Origin: an uncultured Clostridia bacterium | GTDB taxonomy: Bacteria; Bacillota; Clostridia; Oscillospirales; Acutalibacteraceae | DNA length: 55,980 nucleotides | Reading direction: 5' to 3' | NCBI GenBank assembly: GCA_946186665.1 | Contig: CAMHOE010000013.1 | Coordinates: 1-55,980 of the forward strand | In this document: piece by piece, positions 45,577 to 53,900 of the stretch | Layout of the letters: each line of letters begins with the position of its first letter | Position numbering within the stretch: the stretch's first letter is position 1 | The notes under the pieces: model-generated | Database searches by the model: none | What the model was told of the DNA's origin: nothing | The model's input: the letters and a program-made list of their open reading frames with translations, nothing else | Translations under genes and position numbers: made by a program

Positions 45577-45604
45577 TGAAACCTGCTGAGTTGTTTTGCG
45601 AGTA
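45577..45604 (+). promoter_or_regulatory. ECF-type promoter, probably autoregulated
   Basis: TGAAAC (45577-45582), a 16-nt spacer and CGAGTA (45599-45604) resemble ECF sigma promoters (TGAAAC-N16-CGTA) and lie about 80 bp before the sigma gene. Confidence 0.5.
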
Positions 45605-45681
45605 TTATTATAGAAGAGAAATACAGAAACACAGTAATTAAGAAGCTTCGGAGTTTTTATTCTATGAGAGGAGGTACTGTT

Positions 45682-46239
45682 ATGGATGACGAACAGATAG
45701 TGGAATTGTATTGGCAGAGAAACGAAAATGCTATTAACTGTACAGCTGAGAAATACGGTAAGTACTGCTACTCTGTGGCTTACAACATTCTTGGTGACGC
45801 TTCGGATTCCGAAGAAAGCGTGAATGACACATATCTTGACGCATGGAACAGTATGCCACCTCACAGACCGTCTGTGCTTTCTGCATTTCTCGGAAAAATA
45901 ACACGCAGAACAGCTATTGATAAATGGCGCAGAAAAAGTGCGGACAAGCGCGGCAGCGGACAGGTACCTGATGCTCTTGAGGAGCTTTCTGAATGTATCC
46001 CGGACAAACAGAGCGTTGAAAGCTCCTTCGAGGCTAAGCATCTCAGTGAGGTCATAAATGACTTCATAAGACGGCTTCCGGAAACGGAACAAAAGGTATT
46101 TGTCAGACGCTACTGGCATGTGGAGTCCATACAGACTATATCAGACAAGTTTGGTTTCTCCCAGAGTAAAGTGAAGTCCATGCTTTTCCGTACAAGAGAT
46201 AAGCTGCGTGAAAGACTCAGCAGGGAGGGATTGGTATGA
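45682..46239 (+). CDS. ECF-type RNA polymerase sigma factor
   Basis: 185 aa. Region 2 includes YSVAYNILGDASDSEESVNDTYLDAW and region 4 RYWHVESIQTISDKFGFSQSKVKSMLF with a helix-turn-helix, then RTRDKLRERL. No region 1 or 3, as in ECF (group 4) factors. Start at 45682 follows a strong gaggaggt; an ATG at 45664 lies before that site. It overlaps the following membrane protein gene by ATGA, the usual sigma/anti-sigma arrangement. Signal sensed is unknown. Confidence 0.93.
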   Translation: MDDEQIVELYWQRNENAINCTAEKYGKYCYSVAYNILGDASDSEESVNDTYLDAWNSMPPHRPSVLSAFLGKITRRTAIDKWRRKSADKRGSGQVPDALEELSECIPDKQSVESSFEAKHLSEVINDFIRRLPETEQKVFVRRYWHVESIQTISDKFGFSQSKVKSMLFRTRDKLRERLSREGLV

Positions 46240-47216
46240 AAGCAGAAGATATTTTCAGTGCAATAGGTGAAATAGATGAGGATATCATAGCTTCGTCCTC
46301 TGAAGTAAAAAAACCGAAAAGGAAGATTATTTTAATGATAGGTACTCTTGCAGCGTGTATAATGTTTGCAGGTGTGGGTGCGCTTGCTATAGCATCATAC
46401 GGCGGCGGAGTACAGAACCGGAATATAACGGCTGTGCCGCAGCAGAATTCACAGGAAGGAGCATCGTCTCAGAGCAGCACATATACCGGTGCAGAACAGT
46501 ATGAAAGCTCAGACACGGATAATTATGATGCTGTAGAAGACAATGGCAGTGCCAAAAATACTACGTCTGATAATACAGATGATGAAAGCTCTGAGCCTTA
46601 TTATCATATCGCTATAAGACGCGCCGCAGGCAGTGATAGAAATGATGATGCTGAAATACAGGATGATGCGGCAGCGGAGTCTGTATATCAGAATGGAACA
46701 GATGAAATGCCGGATGTTCAGGAGGATATGGCAGCAGAGTCAGAAGGGCAGGACGGTAATTCTGAGGACTCGCTTTTCCAGGAGGATATCGCACCGGAGG
46801 AGTCATTTGATATTTCTGAAGGTGAGGATATCGGAACCAACACAGTATCCGGAACCACAGATATCTACTATTTACAGGACGGTATTTTACAATCGGCAAG
46901 CGAAGAGCTGAGCGATATCCGGACAGTGTTTGATGAATGGAAAAGGCTCAACGGTATTGGAGAAGATGTGCAGCTGACAGGAACTTGGATAGAGTACAGC
47001 GACAGCAGTGTTGAATACTCATCCTTTGACGGCGAGAGCGGTGTTACGTATTCTCCCGGCGGCGGAGTGTTTATGGTAGGTGTTTCCAAAGAGCTTGAAA
47101 ACTACTACGACACTCTCGACCCTGTACTTCTCAGAGTTTCACTTAGAAACACAATGTCATCGCCCTCTGTAATGCCCTCAGATTGCTACAGATGCGATCT
47201 TGTTATAGGCGAATAA
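46236..47216 (+). CDS. Putative anti-sigma factor, single-pass membrane protein
   Basis: 326 aa. A short cytoplasmic N-terminus (MKAEDIFSAIGEIDEDII) is followed by one helix (IILMIGTLAACIMFAGVGALAIA) and a long acidic exterior. Residues of about 70-200 are low-complexity Glu/Asp/Ser/Gln with three loose repeats (IQDDAAAES, VQEDMAAES, FQEDIAPEE). The last 100 residues look folded (GTWIEYSDSSVEY, FMVGVSKELENYYD). No zinc anti-sigma motif. The role is inferred from coupling to the ECF gene. Confidence 0.8.
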   Translation: MKAEDIFSAIGEIDEDIIASSSEVKKPKRKIILMIGTLAACIMFAGVGALAIASYGGGVQNRNITAVPQQNSQEGASSQSSTYTGAEQYESSDTDNYDAVEDNGSAKNTTSDNTDDESSEPYYHIAIRRAAGSDRNDDAEIQDDAAAESVYQNGTDEMPDVQEDMAAESEGQDGNSEDSLFQEDIAPEESFDISEGEDIGTNTVSGTTDIYYLQDGILQSASEELSDIRTVFDEWKRLNGIGEDVQLTGTWIEYSDSSVEYSSFDGESGVTYSPGGGVFMVGVSKELENYYDTLDPVLLRVSLRNTMSSPSVMPSDCYRCDLVIGE

Positions 47217-47305
47217 GATTAATACTATTATCCGATAAACAAGTAGATAAGAAAAGATGGATGTCAAAGGCAAAGTTCCAATGTCATTAACATTAGTTTT
47301 TTCGT

Positions 47306-47614
47306 GCTGCCTTGCGGCAGCAGGGGTACTTTGTTATGACCGCTACAAAGGGAAGCCCTCTTCCAGGGCTTCCCCTCTTCAAAAACAGTCCACAGGACTG
47401 TTTTTGAATTCACCCCATTCCGAGGGATTAAAAATGGGGTTTCGCCGTCTGCGGACGGCGACCAGGGACTCTGCCCCATGGACCTCGCAGCCTTTGAAAA
47501 GGCTGGCGAAACTTTATTTTTCTACTTTTTTATTCGATATTAGTATAAGTTTGTTTTTTTAGGAAAGGGGTCTGGGGGAGAACCCTTTGTTTCCAAACAA
47601 AGGGTTTCCCCCAG
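47306..47614. repeat. Array of six to seven consecutive hairpins
   Basis: Perfect or near-perfect stems in a row: gctgcc/ggcagc (47306-47321), gggaagccct/agggcttccc (47350-47374), aaaaacagtcc/ggactgttttt (47381-47405), accccatt/aatggggt (47412-47440), cgccgtc/gacggcg (47443-47460), cagccttt/aaaggctg (47488-47505) and a roughly 20-bp stem ctggggga.../...tcccccag (47572-47614, family B). An open frame of about 100 codons crosses it but has no ribosome site. Between 47217 and 47699 there is otherwise only the terminator. Confidence 0.8.
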
Positions 47615-47620
47615 AGAAAC

Positions 47621-47667
47621 AGCCCGACAGCTGAATTTATAATCTCAGCTGTCGGGCTTTCATTTTT
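47621..47667 (+). terminator. Terminator between convergent anti-sigma and relQ genes
   Basis: A 14-bp perfect stem agcccgacagctga (47621-47634) / tcagctgtcgggct (47645-47658) is followed by a T-rich run. It may serve both strands. Confidence 0.85.
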
Positions 47668-47699
47668 ATTATGATGTGGTTTGATAAAATTAATGTATG

Positions 47700-48440
47700 C
47701 TATTGATCTGATGATTTCAGAATGTAGTTTCTGACGTTCTGCATACGGCTGTCAAGAGATGCACTTATGTTTGCACAGTCGATAAGCTCTTTTGTGAGCA
47801 TTTTCATCTTATCCGGAGGAATGTTCTTCTTGTATTTCAGCTTGTGTTCAAGACTTGCCCAGAAATCCATTGCTATAGTGCGAAGCTGTACTTCCACCTT
47901 TACGTCCTTCTTTTCGTTTTCAAGGAATATGGGTACAGACACTATCAGGTGCAGACTTCTGTATCCGCTGGGCTTAGGATCCTTGATGTAGTCCTTCTGC
48001 CGTATCAGGGTTATGTCATCCTGCTGCAAAAGGCACTTTGCAAGACGGTATATGTCTTCCTCAAAAGCACAAATTACCCTTACGCCGGCGATATCATTTA
48101 TGTTTTCCTCTATGGCTTCGAGGGTACGGGGGAGATTTTTCTTTATTACCTTTCTGATAATGCTGTCGTAATCCTTGACCCTGCTCTTGATAGACTCTAT
48201 CGGATTGCCGTCATATATCAGAGAAAACTGTTCGTTGAGTACCTTGAACTTTGTTTCTATCTCATATATGGCGCAGGTATAGTTTGCAAAAAACTGCTCA
48301 ACAGGTATTATAGTTTCCTGCACCATATCCAGTATCTGTTCTTCATTGAAGTTCAGGTTCTGAGAGAACCTTGCCAGTTCTACAGCCATTTTGTCCGCAT
48401 CCTGTATGGAATTGTTTCCCGAGAAAATATTCTCTGTCAT
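47700..48440 (-). CDS. relQ: Small alarmone synthetase (GTP pyrophosphokinase, RelQ-type)
   Basis: 246-aa RelA/SpoT-domain protein making (p)ppGpp without hydrolase or regulatory domains. Motifs are DIAGVRVICAFEEDIYRLA, DYIKDPKPSGYRSLHLIV and VEVQLRTIAMDFWASLEHKLKY; the terminal helices fit the RelQ/YjbM group, which forms tetramers. Start at 48440 follows aaggaga. It lies 67 bp behind pyk on the same strand and may be cotranscribed with it. Confidence 0.93.
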   Translation of the reverse strand: MTENIFSGNNSIQDADKMAVELARFSQNLNFNEEQILDMVQETIIPVEQFFANYTCAIYEIETKFKVLNEQFSLIYDGNPIESIKSRVKDYDSIIRKVIKKNLPRTLEAIEENINDIAGVRVICAFEEDIYRLAKCLLQQDDITLIRQKDYIKDPKPSGYRSLHLIVSVPIFLENEKKDVKVEVQLRTIAMDFWASLEHKLKYKKNIPPDKMKMLTKELIDCANISASLDSRMQNVRNYILKSSDQ

Positions 48441-48507
48441 TTTTTCATCTCCTTGTCATTATATACGGCATATATGACAGGACAGTCTGTACAGCGTTAC
48501 TATGCTG

Positions 48508-50259
48508 TCATATCTTTGTGGTCGCTGTTGTAACAACGCTTTTGCCTGAGTACATATTGCAGTTTGTACCGGTCTTGAGTATCAGGGTAGCGTTTGCGGC
48601 GCCTACTATTACAGGCTTGTTGAGTGCCAGACCTACAATAGCGGCGTGTGAATTCAGACCGTCTACCTCTGTGATTATTCCGGCGCTTTTCTTCATTATG
48701 GGCAGCAGGGCATTGTTTGTCTCGTGGATAACAAGTATCTCACCTGCTGTGAAGTTTTCCAGTGCTTCTTCATCGCTGTGACATACCATAAGGTGACCGT
48801 GTGCAAACAGATCGTTTACTATTGTTTTGCCGCTTACGAGGATATTTCCCACAAGATGCACCTTCATAAGATTAGTGGTGCCGGAAATACCCAGCGGCAC
48901 ACCTGCTGTCAGGACTACGAGGTCGCCGTTTTTAAGCAGTCCGTTTTGCTGAGCGGAGTTTATCACATGGTCAATGAGGTCGTCAGTATTGTCTTTTTCC
49001 TCTATCATTATTGGCTTTACGCCCCATGACATATTTGTCTGTCGCCATACTCTTTCGCTAGGGGTACCGCTGATTATTGGGCAATCCGGACGGTACTTCG
49101 AGAGCATACGGGAAGTCATGCCGGATTTGGACACAGTGATTATAGCAGAAGCGCCAAGATCATGAGCGGTGGTGCAGGCAGCGTGTGATATAGCCGAAGT
49201 TACATCCGGACGCTCATGGATATCCAGCTTGTTGAATCGGTCGATATAGTTTATATGACCTTCTGTTATTTCAGCGATATTTGCCATAGTCTTTACGGAC
49301 TCTACAGGGAATGCGCCTGCGGCAGTCTCACCGGAAAGCATTATAACGCTTGTGCCGTCATAGATGGCATTTGCAACGTCAGTGGTCTCCGCTCTTGTAG
49401 GACGGGGGTTCTTTATCATAGAGTCCAGCATCTGGGTGGCTGTGATGACGGGCTTGTCGGAGTTTCTGGTTTTTCTTATTATCCTCTTCTGGATAATAGG
49501 CACCTCTGCAATAGGTATCTCAACGCCAAGATCGCCTCTTGCCACCATTACACCGTCGGCAACGTGCAGTATCTCGTCGATATTATCAACGCCGTCCTTG
49601 TTTTCGATTTTTGCAACTATCCTTATGTCTTCTCCGCCGAAGGAAGAAAGCACGGCTTTCATTTCATTGATATCATCTGCGTTCCTTGTAAAAGACGCTG
49701 CGACAAAATCAACATCCTGTTCCACGCCGAACTTCAGATCAGCCTTATCACGCTCACTCATGAAAGGCATAGACAGAAAGACACCCGGCACATTTATACC
49801 CTTATGTGAAGATACGGGACCTCCGTTTATGACTATACAGTGTATTTCGGTATCAGTCTTGCTTGTGACCTTCAGCTCAATAAGACCATCGTCTATGAGT
49901 ATTCTCGTGCCGATCTCAACATCCCCCGGCAGATCCTTGAAGGTTATGGAGCATTTGCTCTGGCTGCCCTCACATTCCTCTGTTGTCAGGGTAAAGCTTT
50001 GTCCGGCTTTGAGTGTGACCTTTTCCGGAAAGTTTCCTGTGCGGATCTCCGGACCCTTTGTATCCAGCAGAATGGCAACAGGAAGGTTCAGCTCTTTTCT
50101 AAGCTTCTTTACCGAGTCCATTTTGCGTTTATGCTCTTCGTGGGTACCGTGTGACATATTTATTCTTGCCACGTCCATACCACTGAGCATCATTTCTCTC
50201 AATATATTTTCATCCTCTGTAGAGGGACCGAGCGTACATATAATTTTTGTCTTTCTCAT
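48508..50259 (-). CDS. pyk: Pyruvate kinase with C-terminal PEP-utiliser domain
   Basis: Last ATP-forming step of glycolysis (PEP + ADP to pyruvate + ATP). Motifs are RKTKIICTLGPSTED, VARINMSHGTHEEH, LLDTKGPEIRTG, the catalytic Lys in VAKIENKDGVDNIDEI, VMVARGDLGVEI and SVIMLSGETAAGAFPVE. After the regulatory C domain (to about 470) there is an extra domain with GLNSHAAIVGLALNKPVIVG, the PEP-utiliser/phosphohistidine-like extension known in Bacillus PykA. About 583 aa. Start at 50259 (MRKTKI) with aaggag 8 nt upstream. Confidence 0.96.
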   Translation of the reverse strand: MRKTKIICTLGPSTEDENILREMMLSGMDVARINMSHGTHEEHKRKMDSVKKLRKELNLPVAILLDTKGPEIRTGNFPEKVTLKAGQSFTLTTEECEGSQSKCSITFKDLPGDVEIGTRILIDDGLIELKVTSKTDTEIHCIVINGGPVSSHKGINVPGVFLSMPFMSERDKADLKFGVEQDVDFVAASFTRNADDINEMKAVLSSFGGEDIRIVAKIENKDGVDNIDEILHVADGVMVARGDLGVEIPIAEVPIIQKRIIRKTRNSDKPVITATQMLDSMIKNPRPTRAETTDVANAIYDGTSVIMLSGETAAGAFPVESVKTMANIAEITEGHINYIDRFNKLDIHERPDVTSAISHAACTTAHDLGASAIITVSKSGMTSRMLSKYRPDCPIISGTPSERVWRQTNMSWGVKPIMIEEKDNTDDLIDHVINSAQQNGLLKNGDLVVLTAGVPLGISGTTNLMKVHLVGNILVSGKTIVNDLFAHGHLMVCHSDEEALENFTAGEILVIHETNNALLPIMKKSAGIITEVDGLNSHAAIVGLALNKPVIVGAANATLILKTGTNCNMYSGKSVVTTATTKI

Positions 50260-50311
50260 CCTTGATACTCCTTTAAAATACAAAATCTGACACCATTATT
50301 CCCCTTCAATA

Positions 50312-50340
50312 ATAATACAACAAATTAAACAATTTTACAA
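50312..50340 (-). promoter_or_regulatory. Candidate pyk promoter
   Basis: On minus, TTGTAA (50335-50340), a 17-nt spacer and TATTAT (50312-50317) lie about 50 bp before pyk. Confidence 0.55.
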
Positions 50341-50527
50341 TAGAAAAATGTAAATATTTGCTGTAAACAGACAGAAAGAAAAAAGCCGTATACGGGTGAG
50401 GAAAAATGAAATTTCCCGACAGGAAAAAATCTTTGTTTAAAGCGTGAAACCTCAGTGATAATGCGGTTTTTCGTGTCGTAAAAGGGCGAATAATACTATG
50501 GATAAAAAATCAATTTTAATTTTAACT

Positions 50528-50966
50528 TTGACGAAAAAATTGCGCAATATGCTAAAATTAATTATTGTCAGAAATTAACAAACGATAAGAGAATTGTTTG
50601 TGTATATTTATAAGGAATGTTCTATTATTAGTCGAAATGACGAGTATTAGACGAGTATTATATTTATAAAATTGTCTGAAACGATAATTTTTTTGTAAAA
50701 AGGGTTTCAAAAAATACCAAAAAACAAACCAACAGTCTAAAATGTGAAACTGATTTGCTTTACAAAACTGCTTATAAGATGTTAAAATACAATTAAATAA
50801 GCTTGATGATATATACAATGACGGAGTATGCGGTTTTCACTGTCATTGCAGAAGGGATATGTCATGGAGCTTTGGAGGCAGAACAACCCAAAAGGGAAGC
50901 TCCGGAACCGGTTTTCAGCGGTTTCCGGAGTGTCCCGGAAAATCAATTAAGGAGTGTGATTTTAGC
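50528..50966 (+). promoter_or_regulatory. Amylase promoter candidate and 5' leader
   Basis: TTGACG (50528-50533) and TAAAAT (50553-50558), 19 nt apart, are the best promoter seen, though the spacing is long. Downstream are an 11-bp direct repeat gacgagtatta (50639-50660) and, near the start codon, a strong stem ctccggaaccg (50900-50910) / cggtttccggag (50919-50930). aaggag lies 12 nt before the ATG. A long structured leader fits sugar- or growth-responsive control, but this is inference. The AT-rich 50341-50527 shows nothing definite. Confidence 0.4.
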
Positions 50967-53900
50967 ATGAACAGTGAAACAAAGAGTCGCTTCCGTATTG
51001 GCAGCAAGATCGCAAGTGTTGCACTTTCGGCGGCCCTTATTGTTACGTCCTTCACGGGTCTTGGCAGTACGCTGGTGTCTACTGAGGTCGAGGCTGCTTC
51101 AACAAACAGCTACGGTCTTGTGGATAACATCCAGGACGGTAACATCCTGCACTGCTTCTGCTGGAAGTATACGGATATCACCGCAATGCTTCCTGAAATA
51201 GCTGAAGCAGGCTTTACATCAGTCCAGACTTCACCGCCTCAGGCAACATCAGGTACAGGTGCATGGTTTTGGTTCTACCAGCCAAAGGGCTTCTATATCG
51301 GCACAAGTGAGCTGGGTTCTAAGGAAGAGCTTCGTCAGCTTTGTACAGAGGCTGATAAGTATGGCATTAAGGTCATTGCCGACGTTGTTGCTAACCACCT
51401 TGCAGGTGATCACAGCGTTATTCAGGATGACCTGAAGGACAGCCAGTTTTGGCATGATGATATCGGAAACGCAGATGACGGCGACCGTTACAGAGTTACA
51501 CACGGCAAGATCGGTATGCCTGACCTTAACACAGAACATTCTTACGTTCAGCAGTGCGTTAAAAACTACATTCAGGAGCTTAAGGAAGTTGGTATAGACG
51601 GTATACGTTTCGATGCTGCTAAGCACATCGCTCTTCCCAGTGAGGGCGATCAGTTCTGGCCGACCGTTACTTCGGACAGCAGTCTGTGGTACTACGGCGA
51701 GATCCTGAACAACCCCGGTCTTTCTCTGGATGAGGGTAACTCTCAGAGACCTCAGGCTATAAATGTAATGAAGGAATATTCTAATTACATAGGCATCACG
51801 GACAGCCGCTACGGCATGACACTTCGTGAAGATTTCAACAAAGGACAGGCTCCCACATCCTTCGGCTGCTACTGCGGCGAGTGGATGGGTATTCCTGCCA
51901 CAAGACTTGTGTACTGGGGCGAGAGCCACGATACATGGTCAAACAATCAGGAATGGGGCTATTCAAATCATATGAGCCAGAATGTTATAGACAGGGCTTA
52001 CGCTATCGCAGCAAGCCGTGACCATATAACAGCTCTGTACTTCTCACGTCCCTCCTCAGCTGTCAAGGACGATATCAAGATCGGCGCAAAGGGCAGCACA
52101 CACTTCACAAGCAAGGAAGTTGCTGCGGTCAACCACTTCAAAAATGCCATGAATGGTCAGCCCGACTACTTTACATCCGGCAGCAACTGCTCAGTTGTAT
52201 GCAGACAAAAAGGTGCGGTTGTCGTAGCAGGCAGCGGCGGCAATATGGACGTAACAGTTCCTAACGGCGGCAGCACAGTAACTCCCGGTACATATACCGA
52301 TGAGATCACAGGCTCCACATGGACAGTTACCACAACAACCATTTCCGGACGTATAGGCGACAGCGGTATCGCAGTTGTTTATAATCCCGAAGATGTCAGC
52401 AAGGATCCTAAAGTAACAGCTTCTCCTGCAAACGGAACACCTTTTGAGAATACACTTACAGTTACACTTACAGCTACTAACTGCACAACTGCTTCTTACA
52501 CCACATCAGAGGGTGATTCAGGCACATTCACAACCACAAAGACTATAACAGTCGGCGGTTCTACAGCAGTAGGCGGCACAGTAACTATTAATGTTTCCGG
52601 TACAGGTGAGGGCGGAAAGACCTACTCAGGTACCTATACCTACACTAAGAAAGACCCGAACGCAAAAGTAAAGGTTTATTTCGACAATTCAGGCTACAAC
52701 TGGAGCAAGGTCGTTGCTTATGTATATAACGGCGACGGCGATTCGGCTGTTCCAATGGCTAAATGGCCGGGTACAGAAATGACAAAGGGCCCAAAGTACT
52801 ATGAGCTTGATGTTACAGGTTTTGAAAGCGGAAGAGTTATTTTCTCTGACGGAGCTGATAATACTTCAAACAGATATCCCAGCAATATGGATCCCGGACT
52901 TCAGATCGGCGGAACATCAATGCTCTTCAGCTCAGGCAACAGCTGGAAGCCTTATGTTGAGGAGTCATCTCTCAAGGTTTCGCTCAGTGCTACACCTACA
53001 AGCGTTACAGTGGGTTCTCCCGTAACACTTACAGCATCAGCTACAGGCGCAAGCGGAACTGTAAAGTACGCTTTCACAACCGGTTCAACAACAATTCAGG
53101 CAGCAGGCACAAGCAATACAGCTACCTGGACACCTACAGCAGAGGGTGATTACACAATTACCGTAACTGCAACAGATTCTTCCGGAAGCAGCACCGCAAC
53201 AGCTAACGTAAAAGTAACAAAGCAGGAAAGCAATGACCCGACTGTTACATCAAGTGTTGCATCAGGTACAAGCTTTACAACTGAGACTTTTGATATAACA
53301 CTTTCTCTGAGCAACGCTACAGAAGGTACATATTCTGTAGATGATGGTCCTGTAAAGAAATTCTCAGGTACTCAGAAGGTTACTATCGGTCAGGGCAAGA
53401 TCGGTGATTCAACAGTAACAGTCAAGGCAACAGCAACAAACGGCTCAACAACAAAGAACTACACATTCACATACGAGAAGAAGTATGTTGTAAAGACAAC
53501 TTCCTCTTCAGCATCCCTTACAAGCTACTATTCAACAAATGCTAACGGCAAGGGCGTAAACAAGACTATCTCGGTAGACGGCGATATTTCAGACTGGGAC
53601 AGCTCAATGCTTATCGCACAGGGTACAGCAAATGATGACCCCCGTGTATATCGTCCGAACTCCATGTATGAGGTTCCGATAGATCTCTATGCTCTCTATG
53701 CAGCATATGATGATACTAACCTCTATCTCATGTGGGAAATGACAAACGTACAGGAAATAGTTGCTCCTATAGATGACTACCCGATTTCACAGGGTACTCT
53801 CTGGCAGACACAGGAATTGCCGTTCTTCATCCTTGTTGATACAGGCAAATCCGCAGATGCTATCGGCAACAACGGTAAGCTCCAGACAGGCGGTACAATC

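Noticed and set aside
47257-47562. 101-codon frame in the hairpin array
   Set aside because: Its sequence is dictated by the palindromes; no ribosome site and no domain.
49364-50290. 308-codon frame antisense to pyk
   Set aside because: Shadow; low-complexity Ser-rich translation and no ribosome site.
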